Source: Halovenus salina
Lineage (GTDB): Archaea > Halobacteriota > Halobacteria > Halobacteriales > Haloarculaceae
Length of the DNA stretch: 64,000 nt
NCBI RefSeq assembly: GCF_026410925.1
Contig: NZ_CP112972.1
Location: 62,001 to 126,000, forward strand
Reading direction: 5' to 3'
The notes below the pieces were generated by a model. The model ran no database searches. It had not been told where the DNA came from and worked only from the letters and a program-made list of their open reading frames with translations. This document shows, piece after piece, positions 1 through 8,252 of this stretch (position 1 is the stretch's first letter; each line of letters starts with the position of its first letter). Both the position numbers and the translations under genes were made by a program.

Positions 1-201
1 GAAGCCGAGCGTTCAGCCTTTTTAGCGTAGATTTTTGCGACGAGAGGTGCCCACAGTGAGCGAAGCGAACGAGGACACCCGAGTCGGAAAAAGGTACTTC
101 TACACCGCTAATGACCGATTGACTACACGGAGACCACCTCGTAGAACGGGTGCCATACAGTCTTCGATAGCGTCGACTGCAGTACTGGCCGCCTCTCTCA
201 C

Positions 202-831
202 TCATCGACTGCCGACAGCCGCGGCAATCGTGATATCGAATCCCCAGGACAGGTCGACGCTTTCGACCCAGTCATCGTTCTTATCGTACAGCGCCGGCGA
301 CGACTCGAAGTGATACTCGCCGGCCGGGAAACAGCCGGCATCGGTCGGGTCATTGACGAGAATATACTCGTCTGTGGCCGTCTCGCCCGGCGCGAGTTCG
401 TGTGTCGGCAGTCCCTCACCAGTGTACGAGATGGACTCCTGGGACGGGTCGGGGTCGACATAGCAAGAGGGTTCGTAACCTCGTGGCGGGTGGTCGGCCG
501 CATCCAGAGAGTACAGTAACACTCCCGGCTCGCTGGCATCCTCGCTCTCGCCCTTATAGAACGGCGTCTGTATCCGCCAGTCAGTGCCGTCGGTGTTGGT
601 TGTCGAGATGCTGAGGAAGGCCGTCGTCTCCGAGGTCACCGCAACGTCGGAGACAGAAACGTCGAACCGAACGGGCGGGTCCCCTGACGCCTGGTCGACG
701 GCCGCGACCGAGACGTGTCGCTCGAAGGTCCGTGCGGTTTCGGTCGGCGTCTCTCCGCTCTCTGATGTACAGCCAGCAACTCCCCCACATACCCCGACTG
801 AGACACACTTGAGGAGTTCTCGGCGCTGCAT
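202..831 (-). CDS. Tat-exported lipoprotein of unknown function
   Basis: 209 aa. The N-terminus has an RR pair, a hydrophobic stretch and a lipobox ending VAGC at about residue 21, followed by a Ser/Thr/Glu-rich linker. This is the usual layout of a haloarchaeal Tat lipoprotein held on the outer face of the membrane. The rest (about 40-205) looks like a beta-rich extracellular domain with no recognised catalytic motif. A single Cys pair may form a disulfide. It stands alone, with 100 bp separating it from the glycoside-hydrolase-like lipoprotein on the same strand. No function is assigned; the export signal is clear. Confidence 0.8.
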   Translation of the reverse strand: MQRRELLKCVSVGVCGGVAGCTSESGETPTETARTFERHVSVAAVDQASGDPPVRFDVSVSDVAVTSETTAFLSISTTNTDGTDWRIQTPFYKGESEDASEPGVLLYSLDAADHPPRGYEPSCYVDPDPSQESISYTGEGLPTHELAPGETATDEYILVNDPTDAGCFPAGEYHFESSPALYDKNDDWVESVDLSWGFDITIAAAVGSR

Positions 832-931
832 ACTGCAGCTGTCTCGGTCGCGTCACTAATCTCTGTTCAAGGGTCAAAGTGCTGTTTGAGCTTTCCGGTG
901 TCCAGTCAAATCTTCGACTGTGCCAGCGAAC

Positions 932-3082
932 CTACTGCGAGTTCCAGTGCTCGCGCAGGACATCGTACGACTGCTTGTACCGCTCCTGATACTCGGGGCG
1001 GTTCCAGGACTCCCAGGAGTAGTCGACCGACTGTACGGTCGACCCATTGAGACCCGGAATCTGGTGTGTCACGTTCGTCGCCCCCTCAGAGGTGACCGCT
1101 CGGCCGTCGTCATCCGGCTCGAAGGTCAGCGCACTGACCGTCAGCGAGTCGAACGGAACAGCGTCAAGCCCGGCCTCCCACTCGGTTGCCAGCCGCTGTT
1201 TTGTCGACGGGTCGGCGACGTTGAGCAGTATCCACGGGAGCCGCCCCTCGATGACGTTCTGACTCCTGTCCACGTGGACATCAGTGAGTGAGTCGTAGTC
1301 CGATGCAGCCGGATTTCCGTTTCCGTACCGCAGTATCCCTGTTTCGACAGCGTCGAATGGAACCTCTTTCCCGTTGGCGGGGACAGTGTAACCCCGGTTA
1401 ATCGTCTCTCGAACGGGAACGAAGCCGGCACTTCCGTCGCGGTACGAATCGAGTGGTAAGTCAGCCACCCCACCGAACTCCCGAGCGAAAGCGTCATATC
1501 TGGAATCGACGAGCAAGCGGGAGTTCTCGGGTCCTGCGAGGTGGACGACGAAATCCGCCTGTGCATCAGCGCCGACGCCGAGTGGTAACGCCGTCGTGCG
1601 CCCGGTCAGTCCGACCGTCAACATCACAGTTATATCCTGCCAGTCGACCGACGCCGAGTCCCCGAGAGAAAGGCGATACCGTAACCCTTCGAAGTCGTGC
1701 GTAATAGCCAATTTCGTGAGCGTTTTCGATGCTGCCGGTCGGGAAGTGTCTGCTGGCTGTACCGTACGCGCGTCGGACCAGTCGCCGCTTCCGTCGAGTG
1801 GTGGACGCTCTACCGGGTCGAAAGCGAGCAACCCAAAGCGCTGTTCGGGCGTTTCGACGTTCGACCAGTGTGGCCGACGCCCAGGAACCGACCGCGAGGC
1901 GAGGTTCCAGGTCCGCTTGAACCACTCGTTTTGCCAGCTGAAGAGGATTCCACCAGCCGTATCCGCGTGCTCGATATCCTCGAACATCGCGGCGACGATT
2001 TCGCCCTGCTCTTGCTCTGTGTGACGACCCTGGTGGCGGCCGTGGACGTTCTTGTGAGCGATGCCCCGAGAACTGGGCACGCCAAACTCGGCGACGAGAA
2101 CCGGATGTTCGGTCGCGTCGACGAGGTCGTTCAGATAGCCTGCGTAGTTGTTTGGCTCGCCCCGGTGGTCCGTGTACTCGACGTACTCCGGCGTCTCGTT
2201 GAGCGCATCTGGATAGTACGGATAGACGTGATACGAGGCGAGCATCCCAGCGGTGAACTCTGGTGTCGGCGATATCGTGTCGGGGTCGATACTCACAGTA
2301 TCTTCGTTGACAAATGGTTCGTAGGGGTGGTCGAGTGGGTCTGCCGTGACCCAGTTCACAAACGAGAGCGGGCGCTGTTGGTCGTAGGCGTCCATCTCGT
2401 GTGAGACAAGTGTCTCCATCCTGCCTGCCAGCCATTCTTCGAACGGTGCAGCGCCGTCAGTACGCAGGTATGTTCCATCGAAGCCCTTTCCGGCGCGCTC
2501 GTTCGTCTCTGTGACGACCTCCGGTGGCCACTCGATACCGAATAGAAACCCCAGAGTGGAGTCGCTCACGTCGGCGTCGTACTGGCCTGCGGCGTGTCCT
2601 GGTCGTTCCTCAAGTGTCGTCTCGCCGTGAATGACATCTACGGTACGCCGGAGTTCCTCGTCTACTGTCTCGGAGACCGCGGTCGCGTCACCTGCTTCCA
2701 GTAACTCAGCTGTGGGGACCCAGGTTCCCTGGAGTAACAGCAGTGGCTCGTCTGCATCGTCGTTATACGCGGCCAGCGCGCGATAGAACGCTGGGGGATG
2801 AATCGTGTAGGTCCGGATGGTGCTTGCAATCTCGCCGATGGCCCCGAGCCAGCGCTGGTACTCTTTTCGTGTGATTGCCGCCTCCCCGGGGAATCGACCT
2901 GGCTTTGCCATGCCGAGATTTACCCCGCGCACAGAGACCGACTCGTACCCTCCGCCTTGACGACGTTCGAAGGTCGCGTCGCCCACCCGAAAGGGCATCT
3001 CGTCGGAGTCGCTGGAGCCACACCCTGCTGTGCCCACAGCGGCCGTCGCTCCCACCGTCGCGAGAAAGTGGCGCCTGTCCAC
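932..3082 (-). CDS. Tat lipoprotein with glycoside-hydrolase-like TIM barrel
   Basis: 716 aa, GTG start. The signal is DRRHF then a lipobox ending GTAGC, so a lipid-anchored exoprotein is expected. Residues about 50-430 read as a GH-A clan type (beta/alpha)8 barrel, with an FGIEWPP strand near residue 188 and an AEFG strand near residue 332 where such enzymes place the nucleophile Glu. Aromatic residues (FSWQNEWF) follow. Residues about 440-716 look like a beta-sandwich domain. It is divergent from the receiver/HEAT/glycosyltransferase genes. I infer a role on a surface glycan, either trimming or carrying it. The family is not pinned down and the acid/base residue needs alignment. Confidence 0.6.
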   Translation of the reverse strand: MDRRHFLATVGATAAVGTAGCGSSDSDEMPFRVGDATFERRQGGGYESVSVRGVNLGMAKPGRFPGEAAITRKEYQRWLGAIGEIASTIRTYTIHPPAFYRALAAYNDDADEPLLLLQGTWVPTAELLEAGDATAVSETVDEELRRTVDVIHGETTLEERPGHAAGQYDADVSDSTLGFLFGIEWPPEVVTETNERAGKGFDGTYLRTDGAAPFEEWLAGRMETLVSHEMDAYDQQRPLSFVNWVTADPLDHPYEPFVNEDTVSIDPDTISPTPEFTAGMLASYHVYPYYPDALNETPEYVEYTDHRGEPNNYAGYLNDLVDATEHPVLVAEFGVPSSRGIAHKNVHGRHQGRHTEQEQGEIVAAMFEDIEHADTAGGILFSWQNEWFKRTWNLASRSVPGRRPHWSNVETPEQRFGLLAFDPVERPPLDGSGDWSDARTVQPADTSRPAASKTLTKLAITHDFEGLRYRLSLGDSASVDWQDITVMLTVGLTGRTTALPLGVGADAQADFVVHLAGPENSRLLVDSRYDAFAREFGGVADLPLDSYRDGSAGFVPVRETINRGYTVPANGKEVPFDAVETGILRYGNGNPAASDYDSLTDVHVDRSQNVIEGRLPWILLNVADPSTKQRLATEWEAGLDAVPFDSLTVSALTFEPDDDGRAVTSEGATNVTHQIPGLNGSTVQSVDYSWESWNRPEYQERYKQSYDVLREHWNSQ

Positions 3083-3209
3083 ATACTGGCTTACCGCGAC
3101 CGTGTAATAGTTCGTTCGGCCGGTGTCCCCTCCAATTCCCTAGACAGCAACAATGTACGGTTGATGAATCCTTGTCTTGTTTATAAAATGTCAGACTATA
3201 GCAGCCGGG

Positions 3210-3217
3210 ATATAACC
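3210..3217 (+). promoter_or_regulatory. Probable TATA box for the receiver gene
   Basis: A GATATAAC element is centred about 30 bp before the ATG at 3244. This is the usual TATA-to-start distance for haloarchaeal transcripts with no leader or a very short one. Confidence 0.45.
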
Positions 3218-3243
3218 GTCCTCGGCCCAAAGAATGTACTGAG

Positions 3244-3621
3244 ATGACAGAGGGGGTACTCGTGGTCGACGACGACGAGCCAATCAGGCTTCTGGTTAGC
3301 CACCGCTTGGAGAGTGCTGGCTACACCGTTCGGGTCTGTGAGGACGGGCGAGAGGCCGCGGACCTGCTTGCAGAGGGGTTCGAGCCGTCGCTCGGTATCT
3401 TCGATATCATGATGCCCCGACTCGACGGGAAACGCCTCCTCCGGATGGTTCGCAACGGCGAGTTCGCGGTCGACAGTGACCTGCCCATCATTATGCTCAC
3501 CTCCAGAGGGCAGGAGGAACACGTCCTCGAGGGCTTCGAGAGCGGCGCAGACGACTACGTGACCAAACCGTTCCGGGCGGCTGAACTGCTCGCTCGCGTC
3601 AAAAAGTGTATTGATGACTGA
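3244..3621 (+). CDS. Single-domain response regulator (receiver only)
   Basis: 125 aa, the whole length being one CheY-like receiver. The acidic pocket is DDDE at residues 9-12, the phosphoacceptor Asp is D54 in FDIMMPRLDG, and the conserved Lys lies in DDYVTKPF near the C-terminus. There is no output domain, so it must act through a partner protein. It is the first gene of a run with the HEAT-repeat membrane protein (20 bp downstream) and the glycosyltransferase. I infer that it controls the activity of that synthase by protein contact. The cognate kinase may be the GAF kinase at the end of the same run. Confidence 0.85.
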   Translation: MTEGVLVVDDDEPIRLLVSHRLESAGYTVRVCEDGREAADLLAEGFEPSLGIFDIMMPRLDGKRLLRMVRNGEFAVDSDLPIIMLTSRGQEEHVLEGFESGADDYVTKPFRAAELLARVKKCIDD

Positions 3622-3641
3622 ACAGGAGACGGAGGATTCTG

Positions 3642-4766
3642 ATGAGTAACAGCGTTACAGCCTTCGGGTACGTCATCCCACTGGTCGTTATCCTCGTGAC
3701 GCTGGCGCTATTAATCGGGCTCGCTCTTGCCGTGATGTTCTGGCTGACTATCGGCCTGTCAGTATATCGGTCGGTCCAAACGACCCGGCGGGAGGAGGCA
3801 CGCGAGAAGCTGGAATCGGAGTTCGTCGAAACCCTATTCGACCCAGACTCGGGGTGGGAATTGTACACACAGGGGTTGACTGGTGTCGAGCGCAGGGTCA
3901 CAGAGGAGTTACTCGACGAGTATGTGCGCGAACTCGACGGGCAGAGCGCGGCCCCACTCAAGGAACTGGGTGAGACGCTGGAGATTCCGGCGCGGTCACG
4001 GAAGCAGCTGTCAGCACGAAACGAGTACGACCGGCTGTATGCGCTGACGTGGCTTTCGTTGCTCGAACGGCCGGACGCTCTCGCAGATACCGGATTCACT
4101 CCTCGGACGCCGCGAGAGCGAGCCGCCGTCACTCGACTCCGGTATGAGAGCGGCGACCTTGAGGATGCAGCCGAAGGAATTACACTCCTGTTGGATGGTG
4201 TGAGCACACAGTTCTCGGTGTTTGGACAGGACACGCTTTATCGAATCGCGAGCGAGGACCCGGAGGCGCTGTTCGTAATTGCCGCCGAAAACTACCAGAA
4301 CTGGTCAGAACCGCTTCTGGTACAGGTACTCGTCGTCTGTCAGCACCTTGGTAAAAATGTCCGAAGCGAGGACCTGTCGTGGCTGACTGCGACGCTCGAA
4401 CACGAAAGCGAAGCCGTCCGTGAGGTAGCTGTCCAGGCACTCGAAAATCTCGGGTGGCGCAGCGATATCCGGGATGTCGCGCTTCTGGAGAGACTGATGA
4501 ACGATACGAGCCCCCGCGTACGCGGTGCAGTCTACGAGACCCTGGCGCAGTGGGGCGACGAGCAGGCACTTGACACAGTCACGCGCGCACTGCAGACCGA
4601 AGACCACCCCCGAGCACGACTTGACGGAACCAACGCACTTGCGGGACGCGGGAGAGAACTTCCCGAACCAGATTCCGAGGCGCTGGGGCGTGCCTGGGTC
4701 TGGAGTACCGAACACGCCGCTTACGACGAGAGAGCGCGCAGACAGCCGGCGCGGGCGGGTGATTGA
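3642..4766 (+). CDS. Membrane-anchored HEAT-repeat protein
   Basis: 374 aa. One long hydrophobic segment at about residues 8-40 anchors it, and the remainder is helical and cytoplasmic. HEAT/PBS-lyase-type repeats are clear at about 240-345, with the pattern (E/D)xxAVREVAVQALxxLGW. It lies between the receiver and the glycosyltransferase, and its stop overlaps or abuts the glycosyltransferase start region. HEAT repeats bind proteins, so I infer that it is a scaffold linking the receiver to the membrane synthase. No catalytic motif is visible. Confidence 0.75.
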   Translation: MSNSVTAFGYVIPLVVILVTLALLIGLALAVMFWLTIGLSVYRSVQTTRREEAREKLESEFVETLFDPDSGWELYTQGLTGVERRVTEELLDEYVRELDGQSAAPLKELGETLEIPARSRKQLSARNEYDRLYALTWLSLLERPDALADTGFTPRTPRERAAVTRLRYESGDLEDAAEGITLLLDGVSTQFSVFGQDTLYRIASEDPEALFVIAAENYQNWSEPLLVQVLVVCQHLGKNVRSEDLSWLTATLEHESEAVREVAVQALENLGWRSDIRDVALLERLMNDTSPRVRGAVYETLAQWGDEQALDTVTRALQTEDHPRARLDGTNALAGRGRELPEPDSEALGRAWVWSTEHAAYDERARRQPARAGD

Positions 4767-4767
4767 C

Positions 4768-6198
4768 GTGGTCGTGTTGACCCAACTACTGGCCCGTCTC
4801 ATCATCGGGTTTGGGCTCTTCGTCCTGGGATTTTACTTCCTTATCAACCTGTACTACTTCGCGATTCATATTCTGGCTCTGCTCGAACTCAGAGACGACG
4901 TACAGGAGTCACGGTGGGACCCGCCGTTCAGGGAGTTCTCCAGCCCGTTCTATCCAGGCATCGGTGTGGTGGTCCCAGCCTACAACGAAGCCACGACAAT
5001 CGTCGAGAGTGTCCAGTCAATGCTCTCGTTGAACTATCCGGAAGTCGAGATTGTCGTCGTCAACGACGGTTCGACAGACGAGACATTATCACTGCTGGTC
5101 GAGAACTTCGAGCTAGAGGCCGTCGAGGCGGAGATTCCGGTCGACATGCCGACAGAAAAGATTCGCGGTGTCTACCGGTCTACCGTCTACGAGGAACTGC
5201 TGGTCGTCGATAAGGAAAACGGTGGCAAAAGCGACGCACTCAACGCCGGCATCTGGCTGACCAATATGCCGCTTTTCTGTGCCGTCGACTCGGACACAAT
5301 TATCGACAGGGACGCGTTGCTCCAGCTAGTTCGTCCGTTTCTGGAGCGCCCGGAGACGGCAATCGCCTCTGGTGGAGTTGTTCGTGTTGCCAATCAGTGT
5401 ACAATCGACGAGGGGGTCGTGAAGTCCGTTGCACTGCCGAAGACGGGACTACCCGGCCTCCAGGTCATGGAGTACCTCAGGGCGTTCTACTCCGGACGTC
5501 TCGGCCTCAACCGAATTAACGGCCTCATCCTCATTTCGGGGGCGTTCGGCCTGTTCAAAACTGATGCCGTCCGCCAGGTCGGCGGGTACCGTCACGATAC
5601 AATCACCGAAGACTTTGATATCGTTGTCCGACTCCATCGATACCTCATCGACGAAGGAAAAGAGTACACTGTCGACTTCGTGCCCGAACCGGTCGCCTGG
5701 ACCGAGGTACCATCAAAGCGGCGGGTTCTCGGTCGCCAGCGACGGCGCTGGTATCGTGGGATGGTCGAAACGGTCGTTACGAACCGGAGTATGCTGTTCA
5801 GACGGAAGTACGGCCGCGTCGGCACGATTATCTTTCCACTGTTTGTCGCGGCCGAGATGTTCGGCCCGCTCATCGAAGGGTTGGGATACATTATTTTGCC
5901 GATTTCGATATACCTCGGCATCCTCAACGTCGAGTTCTTCCTCGTGTTCTTCCTGTTGACGACCGGATTTGGCATTTTCCTCTCATGGTTCGGGGTGTTC
6001 AGCGAGGTATGGAGTTTCAACCGCTACGACAGCCCCTGGCAGATTCTTCGGCTGTTGTGGTACGGTGTTCTTGAGAACTTCGGCTACCGACAGTGGAAGA
6101 CAGTCGTCGCCTGGCATGGGCTCTTCGAATATCTCCGGGGTGTCGAATCCTGGGGTGCGATGGAGCGAACCGGATTCACTGGGAGTGATGACGAATAG
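4768..6198 (+). CDS. Processive family 2 glycosyltransferase, membrane-embedded
   Basis: About 476 aa from GTG 4768, which has a GGGTGAT ribosome-binding-like stretch just upstream; GTG 4759 is the alternative. A longer frame back to 4525 is unlikely because it would lie inside the HEAT gene. There is an N-terminal TM helix, then a GT-A domain with PAYNEA, NDGSTDE, DSD (metal site), TEDFD (catalytic base) and QRRRW, the set typical of BcsA/PgaC/NodC-like processive enzymes. Three or four TM helices follow at the C-terminus. It probably makes a beta-linked exopolysaccharide from a sugar nucleotide and moves it across the membrane. The product is unknown. No PilZ domain is seen, so control may come from the receiver and HEAT protein. 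Confidence 0.85.
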   Translation: MVVLTQLLARLIIGFGLFVLGFYFLINLYYFAIHILALLELRDDVQESRWDPPFREFSSPFYPGIGVVVPAYNEATTIVESVQSMLSLNYPEVEIVVVNDGSTDETLSLLVENFELEAVEAEIPVDMPTEKIRGVYRSTVYEELLVVDKENGGKSDALNAGIWLTNMPLFCAVDSDTIIDRDALLQLVRPFLERPETAIASGGVVRVANQCTIDEGVVKSVALPKTGLPGLQVMEYLRAFYSGRLGLNRINGLILISGAFGLFKTDAVRQVGGYRHDTITEDFDIVVRLHRYLIDEGKEYTVDFVPEPVAWTEVPSKRRVLGRQRRRWYRGMVETVVTNRSMLFRRKYGRVGTIIFPLFVAAEMFGPLIEGLGYIILPISIYLGILNVEFFLVFFLLTTGFGIFLSWFGVFSEVWSFNRYDSPWQILRLLWYGVLENFGYRQWKTVVAWHGLFEYLRGVESWGAMERTGFTGSDDE

Positions 6199-6227
6199 CT
6201 AAACCACTGGAACCCCAATCCCAAGCC

Positions 6228-7397
6228 ATGGAGACTCCAGAGGCAGAGAGCTACTTTCGCGACCTCTACGAGTTGGGGTTCGACCCGTCGATTCCCCTCG
6301 AGGAGAAGATCACGCAGGCAATCTCTGTCGGGCGTGACCGTCTCTCGGTCCAGTACGGAGTCCTCTCGTACACCGGTGAGGGTGAGTACGAGGTCATCGG
6401 CTCGACAATCGAAAGCGGCGATTACGCGGCTGGGACCGTGTACGATGTCGATACCACCTGGTGTCGACACGTCATCGACAGCCAGGAGATTCTCGCGGTC
6501 GCTGATGCCGGCGATTCGCAGTACCGAGACGATATCGCCCGGGAGGAGACCAATCTCCAGTGTTACATCGGTGCGCCGATTCTCGTCGACGGAGAAGTGT
6601 ACGGGACGCTCTGTTACTCCGGAAACGAACCACGCGAGGCTCCCTTCACCGACGACGAGAAGCGATTTGTCCGGCTGTTGTCGCGGTGGATTGGCTACGA
6701 GCTGGAGCGAGAGAAACACTACGCGACACTTGATGCACAGAACGAACGCCTCGACGAGTTCGCTGGCGTTCTGACCCATGACCTCCGCAACCCGCTGACT
6801 GCGGCGCGAGGCTACACCGAACTCGTTTCGGAACGGGTCGCAGACGACGATGCTGAACATCTGAAGACAGCGCTCGCCTCGCTCGACCGAATGGAGACGC
6901 TGATAACCGAGACGCTCGCTCTGGCCCGAGACGGGGCAGATGTCGGCGAGCGCGATGCAGTGCAACTGGGGACTGTGGCCGAATCTGCCTGGGCAACAGT
7001 CCAGCCCGAAGGAACACTTGTCGTGGAGTCGGATAGAGAGATATCTGCAGACAGAACACGACTCCAACAACTGTTCGAGAATCTCTTTCGCAACGCCGAC
7101 GAACACTGTGGTGATACTGTAACAGTGACGGTCCGGGCGAGAGCCGACGGATTCAGTGTCACAGACGACGGCCCGGGGCTTCCCGCGGACATTGCAGGCT
7201 CGCTGTTCGATGGTAACTTCGACGCAGACGGACTCGGACTCGGGTTGTTGATTGTCGAACGCGTCGTGTCGGGACACGGATGGGACGGACAGGTCGACGT
7301 CGAGAACGGAACGCAGTTCACGTTCACCGGAGTCGGCAACGCGGCCAACACCGTCCAGCAGTCTCCGGTTACGACCCCAGCTAACGGCGACAGCTGA
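6228..7397 (+). CDS. GAF-domain sensor histidine kinase
   Basis: 389 aa, soluble. A GAF domain occupies about residues 20-165. The HisKA H-box is LTHDLRNPL with the phosphoacceptor at H184. HATPase_c follows, with an N-box FENLFRNADEH and G-boxes DDGPGLP and GLGLGLL. It starts 29 bp after the glycosyltransferase stop, so it may be the last gene of that transcription unit and the kinase for the receiver at 3244. Its kinase core closely resembles that of the larger kinase at 8253 (QQLFENLFRNA in both). Confidence 0.85.
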   Translation: METPEAESYFRDLYELGFDPSIPLEEKITQAISVGRDRLSVQYGVLSYTGEGEYEVIGSTIESGDYAAGTVYDVDTTWCRHVIDSQEILAVADAGDSQYRDDIAREETNLQCYIGAPILVDGEVYGTLCYSGNEPREAPFTDDEKRFVRLLSRWIGYELEREKHYATLDAQNERLDEFAGVLTHDLRNPLTAARGYTELVSERVADDDAEHLKTALASLDRMETLITETLALARDGADVGERDAVQLGTVAESAWATVQPEGTLVVESDREISADRTRLQQLFENLFRNADEHCGDTVTVTVRARADGFSVTDDGPGLPADIAGSLFDGNFDADGLGLGLLIVERVVSGHGWDGQVDVENGTQFTFTGVGNAANTVQQSPVTTPANGDS

Positions 7398-7606
7398 TCG
7401 TGATTGTTGCGGTCATTTTCGTGACCACATGATGAATCTCGGTGTTTCACGGCGTGAGACGCACATCCCGTCTCCCGACAGCGGTGACGCCTCGCAACAA
7501 TCACTCTGAGGCCTGCATCACAACCTCGGCAGTTCGTTCTGCAATCGACTCACACGGAGGACAGACCGTGACCGCACGAGAGCGCCGGTTCGCCGGTGCG
7601 TAAGCG

Positions 7607-7612
7607 TTTAAT
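7607..7612 (+). promoter_or_regulatory. TATA box for the TRAM protein
   Basis: TTTAAT is centred 26-27 bp before ATG 7636. This spacing predicts a leaderless transcript, which fits the Shine-Dalgarno-like GGAGG lying too close (2 nt) to the ATG to work normally. Confidence 0.6.
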
Positions 7613-7635
7613 CCGACCCCGAAGTATTGGAGGTA

Positions 7636-8094
7636 ATGTCCGACTGCCCACTCGCCGACGACTGTCCCAGTTACAGCGAACGAATCGAGGGGATGGGATG
7701 TCAACACTACGGTGACCGCGGCGGCGCGGAGTGGTGTAACCACTACAACCAGCCGATTTCGGATCTCAAATCCCAGCCAGTCAAACCCGGGGAAGAGGTC
7801 GTCGTTACCGTCGAGGACATCCACGAGAGCGGTGCTGGCGTCGGCCGGACTGAGGATGGATTTATCATCATGGTTGACGGTGTCCTCCCACCGGCACGAG
7901 CAAACGTCAGCGTGACCAAGGTCCGGTCCAATCATGCCCGTGCAGAGGAGATCGAGCGGCTTCCGATGGACGAAGACTCGGACGAGACTGAAGCGGAAAA
8001 CGCCAACGATGACGACGAGGATGACCAAGACGAGGACGACGAGGAGGAAGACGACCCGAGACTGGGCAGCCGGGACAACTTCTGGGGCGGGTAA
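7636..8094 (+). CDS. TRAM-domain protein with Cys/His-rich N-terminus
   Basis: 152 aa from ATG 7636. Residues 1-38 hold Cys/His residues (C4, C10, then GCQH and WCNH) that could bind zinc or an Fe-S cluster. Residues about 50-110 are a TRAM domain (KPGEEVVVTVEDIHESGAGVGR...DGFIIMVDG), an RNA-binding OB fold found in tRNA-modifying enzymes and in small archaeal cold-shock-like proteins. The tail (about 113-145) is almost all Asp/Glu, ending with a short basic stretch. It is probably an RNA-binding protein or chaperone. The fusion of Cys cluster, TRAM and acidic tail is longer than the small single-domain archaeal TRAM proteins. Confidence 0.8.
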   Translation: MSDCPLADDCPSYSERIEGMGCQHYGDRGGAEWCNHYNQPISDLKSQPVKPGEEVVVTVEDIHESGAGVGRTEDGFIIMVDGVLPPARANVSVTKVRSNHARAEEIERLPMDEDSDETEAENANDDDEDDQDEDDEEEDDPRLGSRDNFWGG

Positions 8095-8217
8095 CGCGAA
8101 CGTGGGCAGCCACCGTGACAGCGGCCGCAGCCGCTCGTAGCTGAGACGACATCTTATGTCTCCTTTCCCGATTTTCTGGCTGTCAGCCGCCAGCGTTGAC
8201 GAGACGTCCGAGTTCCA

Positions 8218-8228
8218 CAATTATTATT
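8218..8228 (+). promoter_or_regulatory. AT-rich TATA box for the large kinase
   Basis: AATTATTATTC is centred about 29 bp before ATG 8253, in otherwise GC-rich spacer. A nearly leaderless transcript is expected. Confidence 0.5.
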
Positions 8229-8252
8229 CGATAGAAAACGAATGAATACGAT

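Noticed and set aside
35..313. Plus-strand frame at the window start
   Set aside because: It overlaps the 3' end of the lipoprotein gene antisense, and its composition is unlike a haloarchaeal protein.
4525..4767. N-terminal extension of the glycosyltransferase
   Set aside because: It overlaps the HEAT gene in another frame and has no family resemblance; GTG 4768 follows the stop with a ribosome-binding-like stretch.
7960..8060. Asp/Glu codon repeat as a possible tandem repeat locus
   Set aside because: It is the acidic tail of the TRAM protein with mixed codons, not a true nucleotide repeat.
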